NCBI GenBank assembly: GCA_963812085.1
Contig: CAWETL010000009.1
Location: 310,001 to 374,000 of the forward strand
Direction of reading: 5' to 3'
DNA: 64,000 nucleotides
Origin: SPDF01 sp963812085
Lineage (GTDB): Bacteria; Gemmatimonadota; Gemmatimonadetes; Gemmatimonadales; GWC2-71-9
This document shows, piece by piece, positions 48,111-55,993 of this stretch (positions within the stretch are counted from its first letter, which is position 1; every line of letters begins with the position of its first letter). The notes below the pieces were generated by a model, which was given only the letters and a program-made list of their open reading frames with translations, was not told where the DNA came from and ran no database searches. A program made the position numbers and the translations under genes.

Positions 48111-49932
48111 GTTCCTGGCGCTCCAGGAGGCCGTGGCCGGCCGCTACGCCCTCGAGCGGGAGCTCGGGCGGGGCGGCATGGGGATCGTATTCCTGGCGCG
48201 CGACCTCTCGCTCGACCGGCTCGTGGCGATCAAGCTGCTCCCGCCGGCGCTCGCCGCCATCCCCGATCGCAGAGCACGGTTCCTCCGCGAGGCCCGCACC
48301 GCGGCGCGGCTCTCCCATCCCAACATCGTCCCCATTCATTCGGTCGAGGAGTCCAACGGGCTCGTCTTCTTCGTCATGGGATACGTGGCCGGCGAGACGC
48401 TCGGCGAGCGGATCCGCCACCTCGGGCGGCTGCCGGCCGCCGAGGTCACGCAGGTCGTGCGCGAGGTGGCGTGGGCGCTGGCCTACGCCCACCGACAGGG
48501 CGTGGTGCATCGGGACGTCAAGCCCGAGAACATCCTGCTCGAGCGCGACGGCGGCCGGGCGATGGTCACCGACTTCGGCATCGCGCAGGTGTCGGGCGAC
48601 GCCGCCGACACGCCCGCGGGCCAGGTGGTGGGCACCGCTCGCGCTGTGAGCCCCGAACAGGCGGCCGGCGAGCCGGTGGACGGACGGAGCGATCTCTACT
48701 CGCTGGGCGTCACGGCCTACCTGGCCGCCACGGGCAGCTGGCCCTTCGACGGCGAGTCGGCGGCGGAGGTACTCGCGAAGCACCTCACGCAGCCGCCACC
48801 GCCGGTGCTGGGGTTGCGGCCGGATTTGCCGGCGTCGCTGGCGACCGCGATCGAGCGCTGCCTGGCCAAGTCACCGGACGAGCGCTTTGCCTCGGGGGAG
48901 GAGCTGGCGGCGGCGCTGGGCAGCGCGCTTCCCGCCGTCGTGACCACGCCGGTCCCGGTGGCGCGCGCCGCACGGGAGCTCTACGAGCTGGGCACCGACC
49001 TCGGCGGGTATGGCAGCGTGATGCTGTTTGTCATCGCCTTCAACCTGGTGACGCGGTTCTACCATCCTTTCGGAGAGGTGGATGTCTTCCTTGGGCTGGT
49101 GAACTGGGGCATCGGGCTCGCGATGGTCGCCCTGACCGGGGTCCGGAAGGTGACGGCCTTCCGCGCCATCCGGGACGCCATCCGCCGGGGCTACGGCTTC
49201 GAGGACATCCGCGCGGCGTTGCTTGGCCCCGACGAGCAACGGGAGCCGGTCAGCGTGGGGGGCAAGGTCGCAGCGGCGGTGGGATGGCTGGCGGCGTTTG
49301 TCGGCTCCGGCGTGGCGTGGTACTGGATCAACACGTCGGGAAATCACTGGCAGGGCCTGGTGCAGATCCTGGCCGACTTGGCGGTGAGCTTCATTCCGCT
49401 CAGCGTCGGGCGCTGGGCCGCAGCGCGGCTCACGGCACCGACCGCCGACGGACCCGGCTTCTGGAATCGGCTCTGGGCGGGACGGCTGGGGCGGTGGATG
49501 GTGCGGCTGGCGGGAGGCAAGGAGGCCCGTGCGCTGCCGGCGGCCAATGAACCGACCGAGGTGGCGCTGGGGCGGGCTGCCGACGCGCTCTTTGCGGCCC
49601 TCCCGGCCGGGGAACAGCGCAGGCTGATCGAAGTTCCCGGCCTGATTCGCCAGCTAGAGGCTGACGTCCAGGCGTTCCGACGCCACGACCTGGCGCTCAC
49701 GAGGGCCCTCGCCGAGGCGGCGGGGCGGCCTGACGCCGTGCGGGACCTGGAGTCGGCGCGGAAGCATGCGGGCGCCAAGCTCGCCACGGCGCTCTCGGCG
49801 CTGGAAAACCTGCGGATCGACCTGCTCCGCATTTCGGCGGGTCAGGCCGCGGGGCCGGGACTCACCGCCCACCTCGAGGCCGCGCGTCGGATCGGGCGGG
49901 AAGTCGACGCGCGGATGGAAGTCGAGGAGTAG
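48094..49932 (+). CDS. Membrane-anchored Ser/Thr protein kinase (PknB-like)
   Basis: 612 residues. The Hanks-type kinase domain (about 18-280) has GRGGMGIVF, VAIKLL, HRDVKPENILL and DFGIAQ. The activation region GTARAVSPEQ departs from the usual GTPxYMSPEQ. After the kinase come three or four hydrophobic segments (about 305-335, 390-410 and 420-435) and a helical C-terminal region (about 500-612) resembling coiled coil. GTG start overlaps the SulP stop by 17 nt. Substrate unknown; the SulP STAS domain is an obvious candidate. Confidence 0.9.
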   Translation: MPPAPEFLALQEAVAGRYALERELGRGGMGIVFLARDLSLDRLVAIKLLPPALAAIPDRRARFLREARTAARLSHPNIVPIHSVEESNGLVFFVMGYVAGETLGERIRHLGRLPAAEVTQVVREVAWALAYAHRQGVVHRDVKPENILLERDGGRAMVTDFGIAQVSGDAADTPAGQVVGTARAVSPEQAAGEPVDGRSDLYSLGVTAYLAATGSWPFDGESAAEVLAKHLTQPPPPVLGLRPDLPASLATAIERCLAKSPDERFASGEELAAALGSALPAVVTTPVPVARAARELYELGTDLGGYGSVMLFVIAFNLVTRFYHPFGEVDVFLGLVNWGIGLAMVALTGVRKVTAFRAIRDAIRRGYGFEDIRAALLGPDEQREPVSVGGKVAAAVGWLAAFVGSGVAWYWINTSGNHWQGLVQILADLAVSFIPLSVGRWAAARLTAPTADGPGFWNRLWAGRLGRWMVRLAGGKEARALPAANEPTEVALGRAADALFAALPAGEQRRLIEVPGLIRQLEADVQAFRRHDLALTRALAEAAGRPDAVRDLESARKHAGAKLATALSALENLRIDLLRISAGQAAGPGLTAHLEAARRIGREVDARMEVEE

Positions 49933-49937
49933 CGAAC

Positions 49938-50171
49938 TCAGGCGTGCTTGTGCCGCCGAGCGAGTTCCTGCAGGACCACCTCGAGTGCACCGAGCGCGCC
50001 CACGAGGAGTCCGACCTTCGCGGCCCGCTTCCCGACCCGCGACACCTCGCGCGTCTTGGCGCGCACCGAGCGGCGGCCCTCCATCGCCATCAACTTCGTC
50101 TCGACCGCCTCGTACGCCTGCCGCGCGGCGTTCTTGCCTTTCCGACCCCACCTGCTCGTCCTGGTTTTCAT
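49938..50171 (-). CDS. Small basic protein with one membrane helix
   Basis: 77 residues. N-terminal Lys/Arg-rich (KTRTSRWGRKGKNAARQ), a central helix, a hydrophobic stretch near residues 50-68 (VGLLVGALGALEVVLQEL) and a basic end. It resembles small YtxH/CsbD-like stress proteins, but no family can be stated. The Shine-Dalgarno site (CGGAGGCAGTC) just before the ATG supports this start. Two 15-bp direct repeats lie upstream. Confidence 0.6.
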   Translation of the reverse strand: MKTRTSRWGRKGKNAARQAYEAVETKLMAMEGRRSVRAKTREVSRVGKRAAKVGLLVGALGALEVVLQELARRHKHA

Positions 50172-50221
50172 GACTGCCTCCGGGTGATCCTGTCCTGCTG
50201 GGCAGGAACTTGGCACCGGGA

Positions 50222-50258
50222 ACGTGAAGAGGTGCTTAGGGAGACGTGAAGAGCTGCT
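50222..50258. repeat. Paired 15-bp direct repeats upstream of the small basic gene
   Basis: ACGTGAAGAGGTGCT (50222-50236) and ACGTGAAGAGCTGCT (50244-50258) differ at one position and start 22 bp apart, about two helical turns. The spacing suggests a binding site for a regulator of the gene at 50171. Confidence 0.45.
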
Positions 50259-50267
50259 CCCCATTCC

Positions 50268-51632
50268 TCACAGGACGGACACCACCTTGGCATTCACGAA
50301 CTCCCGGATGCCGTGATGCGAGAGCTCCCGCCCGTAGCCGCTCTCCTTGATGCCGCCGAAGGGCAGGCGCGGGTCCGACTTGACGAAGGCGTTGACGAAG
50401 CAGGAGCCCGCCTGGATTTCCTCGCGGGCAATCCGCTCGCCGCGGGCCGTGTCCCGGGTGAAGACGGCGGCGCCCAAGCCGAAGACGGAGTCATTGGCCA
50501 CCTTGATGGCCGCCTTTTCGTTGGCGACGGGGATGATGGCGGCGACCGGGCCGAAGAGCTCCTCGCTGTAGGCGGCCGCGCCCCTCTTCACGTCGGTGAG
50601 CACGGTCGGCGGGTAGAACGCCCCCGGCCCCGTCGGGATCGTCCCGCCCAGCAGAAGGCGCGCCCCGGCGGCGACGGTGCGCTGGACCTGGTCGTGGAGG
50701 GTGTCGCGGAGGTCGTGCCGGGCGAGGGGGCCCACCGCCACACCGTCTTCGAGCGGGCCCCCCACCTTGGCGGCGCGCATCCGCTCGACGAGCAACCGCT
50801 CGAATTCCTGTCGCACCGGTTCCACCACGACGAAGCGCTTGGCGGCGATGCAGCTCTGCCCCGAATTGATCAGGCGGCTGTTGGCGCAGGTCTCCGCGGC
50901 CAACTGGAGGTCGGCGTCCTTGAGGATCACATAGGCGTCGCTCCCGCCGAGCTCGAGCACCGTCTTCTTGATCCGCTCGGCGGCCAGCTTGGCCACCGCC
51001 CGGCCGGCCCCTGCGCTGCCGGTCAGGGTCACGGCCTGCACCGCGGGATGGCGAATGGCGGCCTTGACCTGCGCGGTGTCGATGAGGAGCGTGGTGAAGG
51101 CGCCGGCGGGGAAGCCGGCGTCGCGGAAGAGCTCCTCGATGGCCAGCGCACAGCCGGGCACGTTGGCCGCGTGCTTGAGCGCCACCACGTTTCCGGCCAT
51201 CAGGGTCGGCGCGGCCACGCGGATGACCTGCCAGAAGGGGAAGTTCCAGGGCATGATGGCCAGCACGACACCGATCGGCTGGTAGGTCACGAAACTGCGC
51301 GAGAAATCGGTCTGCACGACCTCGTCCGCGAGGAACGCGGCGCCGTGTTCGGCGTAGTACTCGCACACCCAGGCGCATTTGTCGGCTTCGGCGCGGCCCT
51401 GTGCGAGCGGCTTGCCCATTTCGTCGGCCATGAGGCGGGCATACCGTTCGCGCCGCTCCTTGAGGAGTCGGGCGGCCACGCGGAGCAACGCAGCGCGCTG
51501 CTCGAAGGTGGTGCCGCGCCACTGGCTGAATGCCGCACCGGAGGCCTTGAGCGCCGCGCGGAGCGCGGCGTTGTCGATGGTCGGGTGAGCGGGAAGGGAG
51601 GCGCCGGTGGCGGGGTTCACCAAGTTGGTCAT
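50268..51632 (-). CDS. NAD(P)-dependent aldehyde dehydrogenase (succinate-semialdehyde type)
   Basis: 454 residues. The nucleophile Cys lies in NSGQSCIAAKR, the general base Glu in VLELGGSD, and the NAD-binding IMPWNFPFWQVIR and GSAGAGRAVA are present. The SSADH-like family is the best fit (TVLELGGSDAYVILKDADL), but other aldehydes are possible. ATG at 51632; a TTG at 51647 would add five residues. A 12-bp palindrome lies 20 nt upstream. It follows mrp in the same direction but is separated by 114 nt. Confidence 0.92.
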   Translation of the reverse strand: MTNLVNPATGASLPAHPTIDNAALRAALKASGAAFSQWRGTTFEQRAALLRVAARLLKERRERYARLMADEMGKPLAQGRAEADKCAWVCEYYAEHGAAFLADEVVQTDFSRSFVTYQPIGVVLAIMPWNFPFWQVIRVAAPTLMAGNVVALKHAANVPGCALAIEELFRDAGFPAGAFTTLLIDTAQVKAAIRHPAVQAVTLTGSAGAGRAVAKLAAERIKKTVLELGGSDAYVILKDADLQLAAETCANSRLINSGQSCIAAKRFVVVEPVRQEFERLLVERMRAAKVGGPLEDGVAVGPLARHDLRDTLHDQVQRTVAAGARLLLGGTIPTGPGAFYPPTVLTDVKRGAAAYSEELFGPVAAIIPVANEKAAIKVANDSVFGLGAAVFTRDTARGERIAREEIQAGSCFVNAFVKSDPRLPFGGIKESGYGRELSHHGIREFVNAKVVSVL

Positions 51633-51651
51633 GGGATATTGCTCCAAGGTT

Positions 51652-51663
51652 ACGATCGATCGT
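51652..51663. promoter_or_regulatory. Perfect 12-bp palindrome ACGATCGATCGT
   Basis: A perfect dyad at 51652-51663 upstream of the aldehyde dehydrogenase ATG (20 nt). It could be an operator; random occurrence of a GATC-rich palindrome is also possible. Confidence 0.35.
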
Positions 51664-51745
51664 TGAATTGCCCGCCAGACACGCGCGGGGCCCCCACCCC
51701 GGAAGCCCCGCAGTTCACTGCCACCCTGCCCCGCTGCCGTACTGC

Positions 51746-52852
51746 CTATCCCCTCAGGATCGGCAACTCCGCCCGGCCGTGCACGCCCGACGCCGCCACC
51801 ACCCGCTCTGCGATGCCCATGAGCGCCACCGCGGCGGGGCTCTCCGGCGCTGCCACCACCACCGGCTTGCCGCGGTCGGCCAGGTCGGCCATCTCGGCCT
51901 GCATCGGGATCCGCCCCAGTACCGGCACGCCAAGCTCCTTGCTCAGCCGCTCGCCGCCGCCGGTGGGGAAGAGATCGGTGTGCTCGCCGCAGTGCGGGCA
52001 GGTGAAGCCGCTCATGTTCTCCACGATGCCCAGTACCGGCACGTTCACCTTCTCGAACATCTTCCCGCCCCGGAGCGCATCGCCCACCGACATTTCCTGC
52101 GGCGTGGTGACGATGACGGCGCCCGAGACGGCCGTGGCCTGCACCAGCGAGAGCTGCGCATCGCCAGTGCCGGGGGGCATGTCCACCAGGAAGTAGTCGA
52201 GCTCGCCCCAGTTTACGTCCCGCAGGAACTGGGTCACGATCTTCATGATGATCGGCCCCCGCCAGATGGCCGGCGCGTCGCGTTCGACGATGAACCCCAG
52301 CGACATCAGCTTGACGCCGTAGGCCTCGAGCGGAACCATCCGCTTGTCGTGGGTGACCTGCGGACGCTCGAAGACGTTGAACATCCGCGGAATGTTGGGC
52401 CCGTAGATGTCGCCGTCCATCAACCCCACGCGATGCCCCGCCCTGGCCAGTGCGATCGCCAGATTGGCGGCCACGGTGGACTTCCCCACCCCGCCCTTGC
52501 CGGACGAAATGGCGATGACGCGGCCCAGGTTGGGGAGCGCCATCTGCGGGGCCGGCGGCGGCACCGCCTGGCCGGGGGCCCCAGGCGCGGCGTGGGTCGC
52601 GGCGGGCGGGCCTGCCGGATCCTTGATCTGGATCCTGGGATCGGGGAGCCCCGCCGCCGAGAAGGCCTGGCGGATCTGTCGGACGAGGGTGGCGGGGTCT
52701 TCGCGGCGGAGCAAGAAGGTAAAGTTCGGCCGGCCGTCGTCACCGATGACGAGGCCGTCCACCATGCCCGCGGCGAGCAGATCCTTGTTGACGCGGGGAT
52801 TCGTGATGCCGGCCAGGATGTCACGCGCGGCGGCGAGCGGAGTCGTCGCCAT
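51746..52852 (-). CDS. mrp: Mrp/NBP35-type iron-sulfur carrier ATPase
   Basis: 368 residues. An N-terminal MIP18/DUF59 domain (about 1-80) and a Pro/Ala linker are followed by a P-loop ATPase with SSGKGGVGKST (about 116-126) and the C-terminal CPHC motif. These carry iron-sulfur clusters to target proteins. It shares a 1-nt overlap (TGATG) with the NifU-like gene, a logical pair. Confidence 0.95.
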   Translation of the reverse strand: MATTPLAAARDILAGITNPRVNKDLLAAGMVDGLVIGDDGRPNFTFLLRREDPATLVRQIRQAFSAAGLPDPRIQIKDPAGPPAATHAAPGAPGQAVPPPAPQMALPNLGRVIAISSGKGGVGKSTVAANLAIALARAGHRVGLMDGDIYGPNIPRMFNVFERPQVTHDKRMVPLEAYGVKLMSLGFIVERDAPAIWRGPIIMKIVTQFLRDVNWGELDYFLVDMPPGTGDAQLSLVQATAVSGAVIVTTPQEMSVGDALRGGKMFEKVNVPVLGIVENMSGFTCPHCGEHTDLFPTGGGERLSKELGVPVLGRIPMQAEMADLADRGKPVVVAAPESPAAVALMGIAERVVAASGVHGRAELPILRG

Positions 52853-53094
52853 CAGATGGCCGTCACCAGCTTGACCTCGGGCACCGCCTGGCGGAGCCGC
52901 ACCTCGATGCCCTGCTTCAGCGTAATGGTGCTGGCTGCACAGCCGTGACAGTGGCCGCCGAGCCGGAGGTAGAGCGTCCCCTCGGTCTCGTCGAAGTCCA
53001 CCACTTCCACCTGCCCCTTGTGGGAGGCGATGTAGGGCCGGAGGGTATCGAGCGTCGCCTCGATGCGGGCGAGTGTGTCCATGGTCGTCGTCAT
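52852..53094 (-). CDS. NifU-like C-terminal domain protein
   Basis: 80 residues. The cluster-binding motif GGHCHGCAASTITLKQGIE is typical of NifU/NfuA C-terminal domains. Together with Mrp it may assemble or deliver 4Fe-4S clusters. ATG 53094 chosen; GGAG precedes it by about 11 nt. Confidence 0.93.
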   Translation of the reverse strand: MTTTMDTLARIEATLDTLRPYIASHKGQVEVVDFDETEGTLYLRLGGHCHGCAASTITLKQGIEVRLRQAVPEVKLVTAI

Positions 53095-53152
53095 GTATGA
53101 ATTGCTCCCGATCGGGGCCGGTCCGCGAAGTCTACGCCGCCGCCGCCCCCGG

Positions 53153-54175
53153 TCAACGCTTGCCGTTTCCGCCCAGGTAGATCCGCGCCGCTTCCAGCAC
53201 CCGCGCCTGGACCTCGGCCATCGAGCCCTCGAGGGAGAGCCCCGCGGCCTTGGTGTGCCCGCCGCCGCCGAACGGCTTGGCGAAGGCCGCCACGTCCACG
53301 TCGCCCACCGAGCGGAGCGACACCTTGATCCGGCCGGCGGCGATTTCCCGGAAGAGCAGCGCCATCCGCATCCCCGCGATGCTCCGCGGGAACTCCACCA
53401 CGCCGTCGAGGTCGTCGGCACTGACGCCCAGGCGCTCCAACGCACCGGGCGGCACCGTCACCCACGCCAGCCCGTACTCTGCCTCCACCACCAGCGTCTG
53501 CAGCGCCTCGGCGTACAACCGGGGACGCCCCTCGGGGGCGTTGGCGTACACGTCGAGATACATCCGCTCCGGATCGAGCCCCGTCTCCAGCAGTTCGGCG
53601 GCCACACGCAGGGTGCGCGGATGGGTATTGCTGAAGCGGAAGCTGCCGGTGTCGGTCATGATGGCCACGTAGAGCGCCCGCGCGGCCTCGCGGGTGAGCG
53701 GCCAGCCGTTCACCCGGCCGATCTCGAAGACCAGTTCGCCGGTGGCCGCCGCCGCGGGGTCCACGTACCGGGGTCCGGGGGGCAGTTCGCCGGGGCTCAC
53801 GTGGTGGTCAATGCAGACCACCGGCACCCCGCGGTCCCGGACCGTGTCGCCCAGCATGCCGAGGCGCCCGAGGTCGGCGATATCGAGCACGACGATCAGG
53901 TCGGCGCGGCGGAGCTCCTTGATGGCCTCGCGGCTCCGGTCGGCGCCTTCGAGCCCTTCGAAGAGGAAATCGAAGCGGGGCGGCGTGGCGGTCGGGTTGG
54001 TCACGACGGCGGTGATCCCCTGCGCCTTGAGGAGGTGCAGCAGCCCGACCTCGCTGCCGAGGCCGTCTCCGTCGGGATTCACGTGAGTGGTGAGGCAGAC
54101 TCGCTGGCCAGGCACCAGGAGCTCGGCGATGGCGCGGGCGGCTTCGGTCTTCTCGTGGGAAAGCGGCAGCTTCAT
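53153..54175 (-). CDS. DHH/DHHA1 phosphoesterase (NrnA-type nanoRNase/pAp phosphatase)
   Basis: 340 residues. The DHH motifs HVNPDGDG and CIDHHVSPG hold the metal ligands. The DHHA1 domain has the RNA-binding FGGGGHTKAAG. It degrades short oligoribonucleotides or 3'-phosphoadenosine-5'-phosphate. ATG at 54175 with a TATCTT -10-like box 10 nt upstream. A much longer in-frame reading frame upstream crosses the hairpin and the permease gene in the wrong direction and was not used. Confidence 0.92.
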   Translation of the reverse strand: MKLPLSHEKTEAARAIAELLVPGQRVCLTTHVNPDGDGLGSEVGLLHLLKAQGITAVVTNPTATPPRFDFLFEGLEGADRSREAIKELRRADLIVVLDIADLGRLGMLGDTVRDRGVPVVCIDHHVSPGELPPGPRYVDPAAAATGELVFEIGRVNGWPLTREAARALYVAIMTDTGSFRFSNTHPRTLRVAAELLETGLDPERMYLDVYANAPEGRPRLYAEALQTLVVEAEYGLAWVTVPPGALERLGVSADDLDGVVEFPRSIAGMRMALLFREIAAGRIKVSLRSVGDVDVAAFAKPFGGGGHTKAAGLSLEGSMAEVQARVLEAARIYLGGNGKR

Positions 54176-54212
54176 GGCGAGGGGAAAGATAACCCCCGAA
54201 ACGGAAGAAGGG

Positions 54213-54252
54213 AGCGGCGTAGGGGCGCACGGTCGTGCGCCCCTACGCTGCT
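54213..54252. repeat. GTAGGGGCGCAC hairpin (REP-like palindrome)
   Basis: An 18-bp stem with a single G-T wobble pair (54213-54230 with 54235-54252) around loop GGTC. It sits between the permease stop and the DHH start. No U-run follows on either strand, so a REP-type unit is as likely as a terminator. Confidence 0.75.
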
Positions 54253-54279
54253 CCCCCTTCGTCCAGATTCTGGCGTCGG

Positions 54280-55755
54280 TTACTTGTTGAGCCGGGAGTG
54301 CTTCCGCCCGTAGAAGGCGTAAATGGCCAGGCCGAGCGCCATCCAGACGATGAGGCGGGCCCAGGTGTCCTTCGGGAGCGCCACCATGAGGTAGACGCAC
54401 GAGATCACGCCGAGGGCCGGCACGACAGGCACCCACGGCGTCCGGAACGGCCGGGGAATCTCGGGATCGGTGTAGCGAAGCACCAGGACACCGCCGCAGA
54501 CGATCGCGAAGGCCAGGAGCGTCCCGATGGACACCAGTTCGCCCAGCAGCCCGATCGGCAGGAGGCCGGCACAGACCATGGCCACCGCACCCGTCATGAT
54601 GGTGGCGAGCCACGGGGTCTTGAACTTCGGGTGCACCGCGCTGAACATCGGCGGCAGCAGCCCGTCCTTGGACATCGTGTAGAAGATGCGCGGCTGGCCC
54701 ATCAGCATGACGAGGATGACGGACGAGAGCCCGGCGATGGCGCCGATCTTGACGAAGGGCCGGAGCCAGGCCAGCCCGGGGCCGGCGGCGTTGATGCCGA
54801 CGGCGATCGGGTCCGGCACGTTGAGCTGGGTGTAGCTCACGATGCCGGTGAGGACCAGCGAGACGGCGATATAGAGCACGGTGCAGATGACCAGCGAGCC
54901 CAGGATGCCGATCGGCATGTCCCGCTGGGGATTCTTGGTTTCCTGCGCGGCGGTGGACACCGCGTCGAACCCGATGTACGCGAAGAAGATGACGCCCGCC
55001 GCGCGCACGATGCCGCTCCAGCCGAAGTGGCCGGGGCTGACCATGGCCGGGACGAACGGCTCCCAGTTGGCCCGGTTGATGTAGGCGGCGCCGAAGGCGA
55101 TGAACGCCAGCACGACCGACACCTTGATGACCACGATGATGTTGTTGAACCGCGACGACTCCTGGATCCCGATGACGAGAAGCATGGAGATGAGCCCCAC
55201 GATCACCATCGCGGGAACGTTCAACACGGCGTCGGGGTTCCGGGTCCAGCCCTCGGTAAAGATCCGCCAGATATTGAGCCCGGCGTCCGGCACCGCGGTA
55301 TGGGTGTAGGGCGCCGAGGTGTACGCGGCGGGGAGGTTGATCCCCATGTCCTTGAGCAGCGACACGAAGTAGCCGGACCAGCCCACTGCCACCGTCGAGG
55401 CGGCAAAGAGGTACTCGAGGATCAGGTCCCACCCGATGATCCACGCGATCAGCTCGCCCATGGTGGCGTACCCATAGGTGTAGGCCGAGCCGGCGATCGG
55501 GATCATCGCGGCGAATTCCGCATAGCAGAGGCCCGCGAAGGCGCAGGCGGTGCCGGCCAGCAGGAACGAGTACACGATGGCCGGACCCGCGTAGTTGGCA
55601 GCGGCCTGGCCCGTCAGCACGAAGATGCCGGCGCCGATGATGGCGCCGATGCCGAGCATCACGAGGTGGCCCGCGCCGAGGGCGCGCTTCAGGCTGGTGT
55701 CGGCCGCCAGCTCCGCCTGGAGCGAGGCGACGTCCTTACGGCGGAAAAGACTCAT
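54280..55755 (-). CDS. APC-family amino acid permease
   Basis: 491 residues with 12 or more predicted transmembrane helices. IGAIIGAGIFVLTGQAA near the N terminus and FFAYIGFDAVSTAAQETKNPQRDMP are typical of cationic amino-acid transporter-like APC permeases. The substrate is uncertain. GGAG precedes the ATG. It is transcribed in the same direction as mrp and the DHH gene but lies upstream, separated from the DHH gene by the hairpin. Confidence 0.9.
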   Translation of the reverse strand: MSLFRRKDVASLQAELAADTSLKRALGAGHLVMLGIGAIIGAGIFVLTGQAAANYAGPAIVYSFLLAGTACAFAGLCYAEFAAMIPIAGSAYTYGYATMGELIAWIIGWDLILEYLFAASTVAVGWSGYFVSLLKDMGINLPAAYTSAPYTHTAVPDAGLNIWRIFTEGWTRNPDAVLNVPAMVIVGLISMLLVIGIQESSRFNNIIVVIKVSVVLAFIAFGAAYINRANWEPFVPAMVSPGHFGWSGIVRAAGVIFFAYIGFDAVSTAAQETKNPQRDMPIGILGSLVICTVLYIAVSLVLTGIVSYTQLNVPDPIAVGINAAGPGLAWLRPFVKIGAIAGLSSVILVMLMGQPRIFYTMSKDGLLPPMFSAVHPKFKTPWLATIMTGAVAMVCAGLLPIGLLGELVSIGTLLAFAIVCGGVLVLRYTDPEIPRPFRTPWVPVVPALGVISCVYLMVALPKDTWARLIVWMALGLAIYAFYGRKHSRLNK

Positions 55756-55861
55756 CAGAGACTCCGGCTGCGGGTGGACTGCGGCGGATCGTAACGGGCT
55801 GGTTCAACCTGCGCCGGGACCCCGGCCGCCGGCTGCTCGGCCGGGCGGTTCCGGACACGCC

Positions 55862-55993
55862 TCACGGGATCGAGCCTGGGGGCGGGAGCTTTTCGTCGGG
55901 TTCGGTCGAAAGCAACTTCCTGAATGACCAGAACGTCAGGCCAAGCACAAAAATCCAGGCCCCCGCCATGAAGATGAGCGCCGTGGGGTTCAT
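55862..55993 (-). CDS. MetS-like small membrane subunit of the NSS transporter
   Basis: 43 residues. One hydrophobic helix (TALIFMAGAWIFVLGLTFW) then a charged, Pro-rich tail. Its ATG overlaps the stop of the NSS transporter (TGATG), so it is translated from the same message. Small single-helix subunits (MetS/MetP) are known next to NSS-family methionine/alanine importers. The sequence is too short for a family match to be proven, so this is inferred from context. Confidence 0.65.
   Translation of the reverse strand: MNPTALIFMAGAWIFVLGLTFWSFRKLLSTEPDEKLPPPGSIP

Noticed and set aside
53153..55444. 763-codon frame extending the DHH gene far upstream
   Set aside because: The extension crosses the GTAGGGGCGCAC hairpin and reads the permease gene out of frame; only the C-terminal 340 residues are DHH phosphoesterase.
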